Source: Oscillospiraceae bacterium (GTDB taxonomy: Bacteria > Bacillota > Clostridia > Oscillospirales > Acutalibacteraceae). From it: 51,086 bases of DNA. The notes beneath the pieces were generated by a model, which worked only from the letters and a program-made list of their open reading frames with translations, was not told the DNA's origin and made no database searches. Every line of letters begins with the position of its first letter. Position 1 is the first letter of the stretch. This document shows, piece by piece, positions 31,555-40,592 of this stretch. The DNA lies in the NCBI GenBank assembly GCA_015065845.1, contig SVPQ01000017.1, positions 1 to 51,086 on the forward strand, written 5' to 3'. The translations under genes and the position numbers were made by a program.

Positions 31555-33203
31555 AATGTTACATTCGCAAACTCATCTTTAATAATATTATCACTTGTGA
31601 GTTTTTCTTCATTTGCGGTAACATTCTCAATTGTAGCGTTGATTGTGTTCTGTTTGCCGTTAGAAGTGAATTTTGCAGGTAACTCTGCGTTGTATTTAAT
31701 GTTCTTATATTGAATGTTATCTACTACGAAATTTTCAATATCGTCACTGTAAATAAGGCAACCTATTGCTCTGCCTGTGTCTTTGTAAATTTCAATGTTA
31801 TCGTAAGTAACATTACTTATAGAACCGCCTGCCTGTTCAACTATAATACCGAGTGAGCAAACTCTGTCATTATCCCAGGTAGCGTCACGATAAATTACTG
31901 CAGAATCTTTAAAAGTAATATCGCTTATAGGTGCGTGAACTTCGCCGAAAATACCAAAGCATCTTGCTTTACCGCCCCAACCGTAACATTCGCTGAATGT
32001 TACATTCTGACATTTGATTCCGTCGTAACCGCCAAGACCTTTTACACCAAATAAATCGTCACCGGTTCTTACAAAACTTCTGCTCACATTAACATTTCTT
32101 GAACTGCAGATTGCAAAACCGTCAGAGTTAATTCTGTAACCAAAAATATCAAGGTCAACAATGTTTACATTTTCGCAGTTGTAAGCAATAAATGACCACT
32201 CAGGTGAGTTGATGATTTTCGGACCGATAACTTCAACATTATTACAGTTTGTGAAAACCATACCGCGTCTTTCTCTGCGGTCAAGTCTTGTCATATCAAT
32301 AATACCGCGACCATAAAATCTTACATTTGAGCAGTTGCCGAAGTTGACAAACGGCATTCTTGTAAGACCGAGAGCGTTAGAAGAAAGTGCTTCTTCTTCA
32401 ACATAAAGTGCTTCGTCTTCCAATGAATTTATTTCATATTTATGGTTTGCAACAAGGTAGGCACCTTGTCTTAAATAAATAACTGAATTGTCCTTTGTTA
32501 CATTTATATAATCAAGGTAATGAACACCGCTGTCATATACAGTAACATTTTCTTCACCATAAGCAAGTTTTAAACTCTCGATTGTTGCATCTTCATCAAG
32601 ACGGTCTTTTACAAAAAGTGTAAATGCTGCTTCCTGTGATTTGTTGAGTACAAATGTGTATGTACCTGTGCCTTTAATAAATGCAGTCAGTGTGTTGTTG
32701 TTCATGTGTGAAACAACTTTTAAAGAATCCGGTAAACAAAGAGCACTTTTAATTTTATAATCTTCAGAAGAAAGAGTTATTTTTAATGGTAATTCTGTAA
32801 TTTCATCAATATAAATTTCAGAGAATGAATGTAATTCACCAGTTTCAGTATCGCCAACGAATGTAACAGTTGAATAAACAGGAACGGAGTGTCCGTTTAT
32901 TTTAAGTGAGTAGTATGGTGAAACAATAACACCGTTTGCATCTTCGTGACCACGGGCTTCACCATATTCGCCATCGCCTTCAGTAGCTCTGTCTTTAAAG
33001 GTTTCTAAACTTATTCCGTTATCTTCCAATGTTTTTACCGCTTCATCAGGATATTTGAGAAAGTCAAAATCCATTAAACCAATATCTGATGGTGGGAGTG
33101 TAGGATTAATATCATTACCCATTGGCGGTGTTGCCAAAAATGAACTAAGTGCAGTAATAAGACTCATAATTGCACTCAAAACAATTTTTAAAATTGATTC
33201 CAT
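31545..33203 (-). CDS. Exported parallel beta-helix glycosidase, GH28/GH49-like
   Basis: 552 residues. A hydrophobic N-terminus (SILKIVLSAIMSLITALSSF) suggests a signal peptide or membrane anchor. An N-terminal beta domain (about 60-215) precedes a right-handed beta-helix with coils of NCxNVxVxG type. NSDGFAICSSRNVNVSRSF followed by VRTGDDLFGVKG matches the N-x-D and DD catalytic region of GH28 polygalacturonases and GH49 dextranases; the GHG motif of GH28 is absent, so GH49-like or an undescribed group is possible. GAGGTG lies before the ATG. The final residues and TAG stop lie in a repeat tract. Confidence 0.65.
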   Translation of the reverse strand: MESILKIVLSAIMSLITALSSFLATPPMGNDINPTLPPSDIGLMDFDFLKYPDEAVKTLEDNGISLETFKDRATEGDGEYGEARGHEDANGVIVSPYYSLKINGHSVPVYSTVTFVGDTETGELHSFSEIYIDEITELPLKITLSSEDYKIKSALCLPDSLKVVSHMNNNTLTAFIKGTGTYTFVLNKSQEAAFTLFVKDRLDEDATIESLKLAYGEENVTVYDSGVHYLDYINVTKDNSVIYLRQGAYLVANHKYEINSLEDEALYVEEEALSSNALGLTRMPFVNFGNCSNVRFYGRGIIDMTRLDRRERRGMVFTNCNNVEVIGPKIINSPEWSFIAYNCENVNIVDLDIFGYRINSDGFAICSSRNVNVSRSFVRTGDDLFGVKGLGGYDGIKCQNVTFSECYGWGGKARCFGIFGEVHAPISDITFKDSAVIYRDATWDNDRVCSLGIIVEQAGGSISNVTYDNIEIYKDTGRAIGCLIYSDDIENFVVDNIQYKNIKYNAELPAKFTSNGKQNTINATIENVTANEEKLTSDNIIKDEFANVTFRD

Positions 33204-33340
33204 AATTTAAAATACACCTCGCATTTTTTTATTATTTTGAGTATATCACTAAAATGATAAAAATAATAGTATAATTTTGAATAATTTACCAATAATTAAA
33301 TTGGCGACAATCGCTAATTTTTTGGAAAAAGGTGATATTG

Positions 33341-33496
33341 ATGGAAAAATATGTTTGTCCTTGCGGTTATGAGTACAAGGTTGCAGAGGGTGACCCCGAT
33401 AATGGTGTAGCACCAAATACTCCGTGGGGGGAAGTTCCTGCAGATTGGGTTTGCCCTGTTTGTGGTTTAGGAAAAGAAGAGTTTACAAAAGAGTAA
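33341..33496 (+). CDS. Rubredoxin with shortened first iron knuckle
   Basis: 51 residues. It aligns along its length with rubredoxins: [20 protein letters not shown], then [16 protein letters not shown] and [12 protein letters not shown]. The second knuckle is the normal C-x2-C-G (Cys38, Cys41), but the first is C-P-C-G (Cys6, Cys8), one residue shorter than the usual C-x2-C-G. It should still bind one iron and carry electrons, probably to rubrerythrin and from the flavoprotein partners encoded near 25 kb. AAAAAGGTG precedes the ATG and a terminator follows at once, so it is a single-gene unit. Its redox properties may differ from ordinary rubredoxins. Confidence 0.92.
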   Translation: MEKYVCPCGYEYKVAEGDPDNGVAPNTPWGEVPADWVCPVCGLGKEEFTKE

Positions 33497-33501
33497 AAGA
33501 G

Positions 33502-33535
33502 ACAGTGTCAATTTAAAATTGGCACTGTTTTTTCT
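33502..33535 (+). terminator. Rubredoxin terminator
   Basis: ACAGTGTCAATT with near complement AATTGGCACTGT and a T-run; its last base overlaps the possible -35 (TTGACA, 33535-33540) of the blaI-like gene. Confidence 0.8.
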
Positions 33536-33545
33536 TGACAAAAAG

Positions 33546-33587
33546 GTCTACATAGTGTAAACTATAGATAGTCTACAAAATGTAAAC
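33546..33587. promoter_or_regulatory. Two BlaI/MecI-type operators
   Basis: GTCTACATAGTGTAAAC (33546-33562) and GTCTACAAAATGTAAAC (33571-33587) share the pattern GTCTACA-N3-TGTAAAC, with centres 25 bp apart. TACA/TGTA half-sites are those of BlaI/MecI/CopY repressors. TTGACA at 33535-33540 and TAAACT at 33558-33563 (17-bp spacer) give a promoter that the first operator covers. I infer autoregulation by the downstream BlaI-like protein. Confidence 0.75.
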
Positions 33588-33604
33588 CTTAAGGAGTGGC
33601 TGAA

Positions 33605-33964
33605 ATGAAAGATTTGCAATTAGGTGTTATTGAAACGAAATTTGCTGAAATAATCTGGGAAAATGAACCGGTAAGTTCAACCCAACTTGTAAAAATAGCA
33701 GAAAAACAACTGGAGTGGAAAAAGTCTACTACTTACACTGTTTTAAAAAGATTGTGTGAAAAAGGATTGTTTGAAAATAATCAAGGAGTAGTACAATCAA
33801 AAATAAAAAAAGCTGAGTTCTACTCTTTGCAAAGTGAAAGATTTGTAGATGAGACATTTAAAGGTTCGTTACCTGCATTTTTTGCCGCATTTACTGGTAG
33901 AAGAAAATTAACAAAAACGGAAATTGATGAACTGAAACGAATGGTTAATGAGTACGAGGAGTAA
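33605..33964 (+). CDS. BlaI/MecI/CopY family repressor
   Basis: 119 residues from ATG 33605 (AAGGAG at 33591-33596); the in-frame GTG 33596 overlaps that site. A winged helix with KFAEIIWENEPVSSTQLVKI and KKSTTYTVLKRLCEKGLF (recognition region) is followed by a C-terminal dimerisation helix (TKTEIDELKRMVNEYEE). These repressors bind TACA/TGTA sites and are cleaved or released when the partner M56 sensor is triggered. The partner gene starts 3 bases after the stop. No beta-lactamase or PBP2a gene is nearby, so the controlled function is not a known resistance gene in this window. Confidence 0.88.
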   Translation: MKDLQLGVIETKFAEIIWENEPVSSTQLVKIAEKQLEWKKSTTYTVLKRLCEKGLFENNQGVVQSKIKKAEFYSLQSERFVDETFKGSLPAFFAAFTGRRKLTKTEIDELKRMVNEYEE

Positions 33965-33967
33965 GTT

Positions 33968-36229
33968 ATGGGTAATATTTTTTTGAATTTGCTTAATGTA
34001 AGCATTACAGCAACATGGTTTATTCTGGCTATTATAATATTCAGAATTGTTTTTAAAAAAGTTCCTAAATTTGTTAATTGTATCTTATGGTGTCTTGTAA
34101 TTATAAGATTAGTTTTGCCATTTTCAATTGAAAGCCCGTTCAGTTTTATTGAAAATACAACACCAGTGAAAAGCGAACAGTTTTATATTGAAACAACTGA
34201 AAGTAATATTTCACAGAAATCTGAAAAGTCAGAAGTTACAGAAAATAGTGTGTCAGATGATTTGGTAGCGGTGAAACCTGAAAATAAAAAGGCGATTGAT
34301 TTAACTGAAATAATATCTGTTATATGGATTTCAGGCTCGGGGGTAATGCTTTTATATGCATTATTAAGTTATATAAAAATAAGAAGTAAAGTTAAAGAAC
34401 GGTTACCTTATCAGAAATCTGTATATTTGTGTGAAAATATAAGTACACCATTTATTTTGGGGGTTATAAAACCAGAAATTTACATACCTGTTTCAATAAG
34501 TGAAGAAGATGCAGTATTTGTAATTAAACACGAAAAGACACATTTGAAAAGATTTGATCACCTTTTGAAACCGTTGGGGTTTATAGTGTTGTCGGTTTAC
34601 TGGTTTAACCCTGCTATATGGGTTTTATATATTTTACTTTGTCGTGATATAGAACTTGCTTGTGACGAAAAAGTCATAAAAGAACTTGGTGAAGAAAACA
34701 AAAAAGCATATTCAAATACGCTTATAGATTGTAGTGCAGAAAGAAAAATTATAACTGCGTGTCCTTTGGCTTTCGGTGAAACAAGTGTTAAAACACGAAT
34801 TAAATCTATTCTGAATTATAAAAAACCTGCTATTTGGTTGATTATACTTTCTTTGATTGTGACACTTATATTAACCATAGGTTTTTTGACAAATCCTGAA
34901 ACAAAATTTGAAAATATAATAAACGAAAATGGATACACCATTTTAAAACAGGAAGAGTCAGGTTTAAGTATTTCGATTCCACATTATGAAATAACAGAAA
35001 GTGTGTTCAATACAGAACGGGTATTTGAGAAAAATGAATTGATTGCCTATAGTGATGATTTTACCGTTGTGTATTTGAAATCAATAAGACCAGACCTTAA
35101 CGCTTTAGAATTCTGTTATGAATTTTCTTACAATGATTTACCAAATGCAGGAAAGGTGAACACAAGTTTAACAAAAAATAAAAAGAACTGCCTGTATTTG
35201 TGGTACGATTGGATTGACACAAGTGACTCCGCTTTGGATGTGATACCGCGTTTAAGAACAAATGATGACGGTAGTTTCAGTATAACTATTCCAATGGATA
35301 TCTGTAAGCAAATGGCAGATGCTGACGATAAGTTTTTTGTGCAGATAGGTTGCAATGCTGTATACTATAAAAAAGACAGTTTAAGTGAAGCAGAAGTCTC
35401 GTATTTTGATGGTGAGTTCAAGCATGAAGAAACGCTGTTTATGACAACTGAGTCGATATATGACTGCGGAGTATTTTCATCAACTTTATCGCCTGAGTTT
35501 CAACCATACTATATTGTTTCCGGCGATATGTATATAAGTGAAGTTGATTGTGAGACAGAGATAGTTACACCAAGAGTAAAATTGGAAAAAACAAATCTGG
35601 AAGATTATAAATCATTCTTTGTTGAATCAGTATGGTATATTGATGGTTATTCATTTGAAAAACTGGTTAAAGATAATGAAAATACCTGGGTGTATAAAGA
35701 GAAAAATAAAGGTGAAATAATTTTATTGCTTGAACAGAAAGATGGTTCTATGTATATTGCAAGCGGCGGTTATGGTGGTGACAGTACGCTTGAAAGTGGT
35801 GTTTTCAGAGCTCTTTTTGAACTCACCAAACTAACTACACCACCAAGTTTTAGTGAGTACCCGTTGCCAATTAATTATTATGGAATTGAGGAGTATGATG
35901 TTGAAGGTGAAAGCAGAAAAATATGGGATGTTGATGGTGATGGCGAAAAAGAATTGTGTCTGATATATGATGGTCCTACCTCAGGTGTTCTGACTTATAC
36001 AATAGTGGTGCAGGAGCTTGGTGTGGAATCATATTTGAAAGATGGTATTTATACAATTTGCAATGCGTTGGTATTCCCATCTTTTATTGAGGGGGAAAAT
36101 GGTGAGTTGTATGTAAAAAATGACACTGATGATGTATTGCTTAAAGTAACAGTCAATAAAGAATTAAATGAAGTTATTCTGTCAGATGAAAATGGTGAGA
36201 TTCATTCAACACAGTATTTATTGAGATGA
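33968..36229 (+). CDS. M56 family (BlaR1-like) sensor protease with unusual sensor region
   Basis: 753 residues. The N-terminal part has four membrane helices (about 11-29, 38-52, 115-137 and 288-308, plus a hydrophobic stretch near 200-225) and the zinc protease motif HEKTH (188-192) with the distal ELACDEK ligand (about 229-233), as in BlaR1/MecR1. The extracellular part (310-753) is not a penicillin-binding domain: I see no SxxK-SxN-KTG set. Instead there are unrecognised beta-rich regions and, at 653-665, WDVDGDGEKELCL, an FG-GAP-like calcium loop. It presumably cleaves the BlaI-like repressor when an unknown extracellular signal binds. Confidence 0.82.
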   Translation: MGNIFLNLLNVSITATWFILAIIIFRIVFKKVPKFVNCILWCLVIIRLVLPFSIESPFSFIENTTPVKSEQFYIETTESNISQKSEKSEVTENSVSDDLVAVKPENKKAIDLTEIISVIWISGSGVMLLYALLSYIKIRSKVKERLPYQKSVYLCENISTPFILGVIKPEIYIPVSISEEDAVFVIKHEKTHLKRFDHLLKPLGFIVLSVYWFNPAIWVLYILLCRDIELACDEKVIKELGEENKKAYSNTLIDCSAERKIITACPLAFGETSVKTRIKSILNYKKPAIWLIILSLIVTLILTIGFLTNPETKFENIINENGYTILKQEESGLSISIPHYEITESVFNTERVFEKNELIAYSDDFTVVYLKSIRPDLNALEFCYEFSYNDLPNAGKVNTSLTKNKKNCLYLWYDWIDTSDSALDVIPRLRTNDDGSFSITIPMDICKQMADADDKFFVQIGCNAVYYKKDSLSEAEVSYFDGEFKHEETLFMTTESIYDCGVFSSTLSPEFQPYYIVSGDMYISEVDCETEIVTPRVKLEKTNLEDYKSFFVESVWYIDGYSFEKLVKDNENTWVYKEKNKGEIILLLEQKDGSMYIASGGYGGDSTLESGVFRALFELTKLTTPPSFSEYPLPINYYGIEEYDVEGESRKIWDVDGDGEKELCLIYDGPTSGVLTYTIVVQELGVESYLKDGIYTICNALVFPSFIEGENGELYVKNDTDDVLLKVTVNKELNEVILSDENGEIHSTQYLLR

Positions 36230-36239
36230 ATAACAAAAA

Positions 36240-36279
36240 TACCTGCAGACTGTAGTTTTCAGTCTGTGGGTGTTTTTTA
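36240..36279 (+). terminator. Terminator after the BlaR1-like gene
   Basis: ACCTGCAGACTG paired with CAGTCTGTGGGT (one mismatch) around TAGTTTT, then TGTTTTTTAG. Confidence 0.8.
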
Positions 36280-36384
36280 GTTATAGTGAAATTTGTTTGA
36301 ATCTAATTACCAGTTTTTTACTTTTTTCACAAAAAACAGGTTGTAAATTTTATATACAAATTGTTGATAAAATATTATTTTTCC

Positions 36385-36413
36385 TTGACTATTGATACTA
36401 TATCTATTATAAT
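36385..36413 (+). promoter_or_regulatory. rny promoter
   Basis: TTGACT at 36385-36390 and TATAAT at 36408-36413 with a 17-bp spacer. The start codon lies about 177 bases downstream of the expected transcript start, a long leader with a GAACG/CGTTC hairpin at 36541-36560. In the gap 36280-36384 before it I see nothing. Confidence 0.65.
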
Positions 36414-36596
36414 AATATGGATAATGCAGAAGTGTTTTTGTGTTATCTCATAGTAAAGATAGTTTTGTGTTTTAAATATAATTTACATATATTTTTATAT
36501 AAGAGTTTTACTCTGCAAAACTTTATTACTATATCCGAGAGAACGGTTTTTTTATCGTTCGCCTTAAAATATATTTCAGAAAGGGGCATTCCGTTA

Positions 36597-38147
36597 ATGG
36601 ATCCTATCACAATTATCATTGCAGTCGCTTGTGCGGTTGTATTTGGTGTTGGTGGATTTATCATCGGTGGCGCTCACAGAAAAAAAGTTGCTGAATCTGC
36701 TATAGGCTCTGCTACTGAAGAAGCAGCACGCATTGTAAATAATGCTATGACTGAAGCAGAACAAAAAAAGAAAGAGGCAATTCTTGAAGCCAAGGATGAA
36801 ATCCACAAGCAAAGAACAGAAACAGAACACGAACTCCGTGAAAGGCGTGCTGAAGTTCAACGCCAGGAAAAACGAATGATTCAAAAAGAAGAGAGTCTTG
36901 ATAAAAAGGTTGAGGCTCAGGAGAAGAAAGAAGAATTACTTCAACAGAAAATTAAAGAAGTTGACGAAAAAGCACTCGAAATTGAAACAATCAAAAAGAG
37001 TCAGTTCGATATGCTTGAAAAAATCTCTGGTTATAGCAGAGAACAGGCAAAAGAGGTTCTTCTTAAAAATCTCGATGAACAATTAACTCACGAAAAAGCA
37101 CTCAAAATTTATGAGTACGAGCAACAAACAAAAGACGAAATGGACAAAATGGCAAAAGAAATTATTTCTGGTGCTATTCAGCGTTGTGCGGCAGACCACG
37201 CTGCTGAAGCTACCGTTTCAGTTGTTGCACTCCCTAATGACGAAATGAAAGGTCGCATAATCGGTCGTGAGGGTAGAAATATCCGTACAATCGAAACAAT
37301 TACAGGTGTTGACCTTATTATTGATGATACTCCTGAAGCAATTACAGTTTCTTGCTTTGAACCTGTAAGACGTGAAATTGCACGTCAGACTCTTGAAAGA
37401 CTTATTCAGGATGGCAGAATTCATCCTACAAGAGTTGAGGAAATGTACGAAAAATGCAAAAGAGATGTTGAACTCACAATCAAACAGACTGGTGAAAAAG
37501 CAGTTATTGATGCGGGTGTGAATGGTGTAAGCGGCGAACTTGTAAAACTTATAGGTAAACTTAAGTATCGTACAAGTTACGGTCAGAATGTACTTAATCA
37601 CTCACTTGAGGTTGCTTACCTTTCAGGTCTTATGGCTGCTGAAGTTGGTGCAGATGTTAAACTCGCAAGACGTGCAGGTCTTCTTCACGATATCGGTAAA
37701 GCACTTGACCACGAGTACGAAGGTTCTCACGTTGAGTTAGGTGTTGAAGCCGCTAAGAAAAACAGAGAAAGCGAACAGGTTGTTCACGCAATTCACGCTC
37801 ACCATGGTGATGTTGAAGCGAAAACGCTTATCGCCGCTATTGTTCAGGCTGCAGATGCTATTTCTGCTGCAAGACCAGGTGCAAGACGCGAAAATGTTGA
37901 AACATACATTAAGAGACTTCAGAAACTTGAAGAAATTGCTACTTCATTTGAAGGGGTTGACAAATCTTTCGCTATTCAGGCGGGTAGAGAAGTCAGAATT
38001 ATTGTTAAACCTGATGTTATTTCAGATGACCAGATGACAATTGTTGCAAGAGACATTGTAAACAAAATTGAAAACGAACTTGAATATCCTGGTCAGATTA
38101 AAGTTAATATCATCAGAGAAAGTCGCGCAGTTGACTTTGCGAAATAA
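36597..38147 (+). CDS. rny: Ribonuclease Y
   Basis: 516 residues from ATG 36597, the usual RNase Y length; an in-frame start at 36417 would lie on the transcript start and lacks a ribosome site, while AAAGGGG lies 12 bases before 36597. RNase Y is the membrane-bound endonuclease that starts mRNA decay in Firmicutes. Order of parts: membrane helix (about 4-26), long coiled coil (40-190), KH domain with [15 protein letters not shown], and HD domain with [12 protein letters not shown] and AIHAHHGD. It is followed by the YmdB-type gene, a conserved pairing. Confidence 0.97.
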   Translation: MDPITIIIAVACAVVFGVGGFIIGGAHRKKVAESAIGSATEEAARIVNNAMTEAEQKKKEAILEAKDEIHKQRTETEHELRERRAEVQRQEKRMIQKEESLDKKVEAQEKKEELLQQKIKEVDEKALEIETIKKSQFDMLEKISGYSREQAKEVLLKNLDEQLTHEKALKIYEYEQQTKDEMDKMAKEIISGAIQRCAADHAAEATVSVVALPNDEMKGRIIGREGRNIRTIETITGVDLIIDDTPEAITVSCFEPVRREIARQTLERLIQDGRIHPTRVEEMYEKCKRDVELTIKQTGEKAVIDAGVNGVSGELVKLIGKLKYRTSYGQNVLNHSLEVAYLSGLMAAEVGADVKLARRAGLLHDIGKALDHEYEGSHVELGVEAAKKNRESEQVVHAIHAHHGDVEAKTLIAAIVQAADAISAARPGARRENVETYIKRLQKLEEIATSFEGVDKSFAIQAGREVRIIVKPDVISDDQMTIVARDIVNKIENELEYPGQIKVNIIRESRAVDFAK

Positions 38148-38161
38148 TTAAATTAAAAATG

Positions 38162-38197
38162 AAAACGGAACGCCTTAAAAAAGATGTTCCGTTTTTG
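38162..38197 (+). terminator. Terminator between rny and ymdB
   Basis: AAAACGGAAC arm with complement GTTCCGTTTTT around a loose A-rich loop. It lies before the ymdB start at 38237, so readthrough or a further promoter is needed for ymdB. Confidence 0.65.
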
Positions 38198-38236
38198 TAT
38201 TCATTTTTGGCGTATGCCGTAGAAACGAGTATAAAA

Positions 38237-39007
38237 ATGCGTTTATTATTTATTGGTGATGTAGTAGGTCAAGTCGGTTGTGAATTCTTAATGAAAAAAC
38301 TCCCTGACTACAAAAAAGAAAATGGTGTGGATATTTGCATTGTAAATGGCGAAAATTCTGCACAAGGTAATGGTGTTACACCTTTTTCCTGTAAAATGCT
38401 TTATGACAGTGGTGTTGATTTCATAACTCTCGGTAATCATTCATTTAAAAGACCTGAGATTATGGAATATTTAGACAAAGACCCTACAATAATAAGACCG
38501 TATAATTTTCCATGTGGTGCACCGGGTAAGGGTGTCGGAATTATTGAAAAAGGTCGTTTTAGAATTGCGGTTATCAATTTAATGGGTACTGTTTATTTAG
38601 AAGCACTCGACAATCCGTTTACTGAAATTGATAAAGCATTAGATGAAACAGATGGATGTAAAACAGTAATAGTAGATTTTCACGCAGAAGCAACTGCTGA
38701 AAAGAGAGCTTTAGGCTTTTACCTAGACGGTAGAGTTACTGCAGTTTTAGGTACTCACACGCATGTTCAGACCGCAGATGAGCAGATTTTACCGAAAGGT
38801 ACTGCATATATTACAGATGTTGGTATGACAGGTCCTGAGCAGTCAGTTTTAGGTATTGAACCTGAACTTGCGATTAAGAAAATAAAACAGCATATTCCGG
38901 TAAGATTTTTAAATGCTGAGGGTGGTTACTCTATGAATGCCTGTCTTCTTGATATTGATGAAAAAACAGGCAAAGCAAGCAGTATAAAAAGGGTGGTGCT
39001 TAAATGA
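38237..39007 (+). CDS. ymdB: YmdB-like metallophosphoesterase (TIGR00282)
   Basis: 256 residues from ATG 38237, which gives the family N-terminus MRLLFIGDVVGQVGC; an upstream in-frame start would read through the terminator hairpin. Bacillus YmdB is a cyclic-nucleotide phosphodiesterase that affects biofilm and motility gene expression. Metal motifs GDVVG, NGENSAQGNG, TLGNHSFKRPE, DFHAEATAEK and GTHTHVQTADEQILP are complete. The ribosome site is weak. Its TGA overlaps the ATG of the next gene by 4 bases. Confidence 0.93.
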   Translation: MRLLFIGDVVGQVGCEFLMKKLPDYKKENGVDICIVNGENSAQGNGVTPFSCKMLYDSGVDFITLGNHSFKRPEIMEYLDKDPTIIRPYNFPCGAPGKGVGIIEKGRFRIAVINLMGTVYLEALDNPFTEIDKALDETDGCKTVIVDFHAEATAEKRALGFYLDGRVTAVLGTHTHVQTADEQILPKGTAYITDVGMTGPEQSVLGIEPELAIKKIKQHIPVRFLNAEGGYSMNACLLDIDEKTGKASSIKRVVLK

Positions 39008-40521
39008 AAAAAATAATTTCACTTTTACTTATTTTATCATTCTGTGTTACACTTTTTGCTTGTGATAATGGTAGTGAAACACCTGATGATACTGATAATG
39101 GTGATTGGGAGTATGTTTTGCCGACACCTGTTGTCAATGCAGATGTATCTTTACCATTTACTTCTGCCGATAGTTTCAACCCATATAAATCAAAAAGTAA
39201 GTTGAACAGAAAACTGATACCACTTATTTATGAAGCACTTTACAGTAAAACTGAAGATGGCTACGGTTACCCACAATTAGCATTAAGTGCTAATGAAAGT
39301 GGCGACACTGTCACAATTAAATTAAAGCAAGGAGTTGTATTTTCTGACGGTACACCTTTTAATGCCGAAAATGTAAAATATTCTTATAACCTTGCAGTGA
39401 AAAACGCTTATTATAAAAACAATCTAAAAAATATAACTGACTTCACAGTTGTAGATAATTTCACTTTAAAAATTACTTTTGAAGGCGCTATGCTTTCACC
39501 ACTCAACTGTCTCTCTTTTCCTATTGTGCTGAAAAGTGGAAATTCGTTTTTAGGCACAGGTAAGTATGTTTTGAAATACCTCGAGAGTACACCATATTTT
39601 GAAGTTAATAAAAATAACAGTAATTATAATCCTCAGTGGAACAAGCAAATCGCACTTTACGATATGGCGGGTTCATCAAGTGAGGTGTATGCTTTTAAAG
39701 CAAACAAAGTAAGTGTTTATGAAAATGACCTTACAGATGGAGCGTATGAAAATTTATCGTCAAAAACGGTTTCAATTCCTACTAATAGTTTAGTTTATGC
39801 AGGACTTAATATGAAATGGGCAGGTTCAATTACTTCTGTTGCGTGGATAAGACGCGTTATCAATATAGGTATAAATCGTGTTGATATTGGTGCTGCTTCT
39901 TTTTTGGGACAGACAGAGCCGACAACGACACCATTCAAACCAGCGTTTTATAAACTTTCAGGGCAGGAACTTATTGAAACAACAGGTGACCTCAACAGAG
40001 CTATAAATATTCTGGAAGAAAATGGGTACGATAAATTTACAAATGATGGTTACAGAACAGACGGAGTAAATACACTTAAACTTTCAATTTTAGTATGTAA
40101 CGAAAATCCTTATAAAAAAAGTGTTGCAGAGGCTTTACAAAAATCTCTTGCAACATTAGGCATAAAAGCGACAATATCGCTTAAAAATAAAGCGGATTAT
40201 ATAAAAGCACTTGAAGCAGGTCATTATGAAATTTATATTGGCGAAATAGAATTACCTGCAGATGGTGATTTGACAGAATTCTTTGTAGCAGATGGTCAGG
40301 TGAATTACGGAATAGCTGAAAAATCTTCTGTGCTTTATAATAATTTTAAAACCGGTAAAGTCAATATGACAGAATTTATAGAGGGTTTTAATTTACAGGT
40401 TCCGTTTGCTCCACTTTTTTACAGAAAAACTGTTTTGTCAGTAAATCCTGATATAAGTGGAATTACTACAAACGAAGGCGATGTTTATTTATCTGTTTCA
40501 GATTGGCGTGTTAATAAATAA
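39004..40521 (+). CDS. ABC transporter substrate-binding lipoprotein (SBP_bac_5 family)
   Basis: 505 residues. The lipobox LFAC at residues 17-20 predicts a lipid-anchored extracellular protein after cleavage before Cys20. The body matches peptide/nickel-type binding proteins: SADSFNPYKSKS, LIPLIYEALYSK, VTIKLKQGVVFSDGTPFNAENVKYSYN (first part is the family signature) and the C-terminal VPFAPLFYRKTVLSVNPDIS. No permease or ATPase gene lies nearby, so it either serves a transporter encoded elsewhere or has another role. The ATGA overlap with ymdB and a GGTGG ribosome site show translational coupling. Confidence 0.85.
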   Translation: MKKIISLLLILSFCVTLFACDNGSETPDDTDNGDWEYVLPTPVVNADVSLPFTSADSFNPYKSKSKLNRKLIPLIYEALYSKTEDGYGYPQLALSANESGDTVTIKLKQGVVFSDGTPFNAENVKYSYNLAVKNAYYKNNLKNITDFTVVDNFTLKITFEGAMLSPLNCLSFPIVLKSGNSFLGTGKYVLKYLESTPYFEVNKNNSNYNPQWNKQIALYDMAGSSSEVYAFKANKVSVYENDLTDGAYENLSSKTVSIPTNSLVYAGLNMKWAGSITSVAWIRRVINIGINRVDIGAASFLGQTEPTTTPFKPAFYKLSGQELIETTGDLNRAINILEENGYDKFTNDGYRTDGVNTLKLSILVCNENPYKKSVAEALQKSLATLGIKATISLKNKADYIKALEAGHYEIYIGEIELPADGDLTEFFVADGQVNYGIAEKSSVLYNNFKTGKVNMTEFIEGFNLQVPFAPLFYRKTVLSVNPDISGITTNEGDVYLSVSDWRVNK

Positions 40522-40524
40522 TAC

Positions 40525-40553
40525 TTGTTTTTATTCAGTAAATGATATATAAT
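40525..40553 (+). promoter_or_regulatory. Promoter of the 40593 gene
   Basis: TTGTTT at 40525-40530 and TATAAT at 40548-40553 with a 17-bp spacer. Confidence 0.5.
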
Positions 40554-40592
40554 GCTTAGTATATTGTTTATCAGATTTTTAGGAGGCTTTTT

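Noticed and set aside
33605..36229. Beta-lactam resistance locus
   Set aside because: No lactamase or PBP gene is present and the sensor lacks a penicillin-binding domain; only the regulator pair is of that type.
36417..36596. N-terminal extension of RNase Y
   Set aside because: The start would coincide with the predicted transcript start, has no ribosome site, and the extension is not part of the family.
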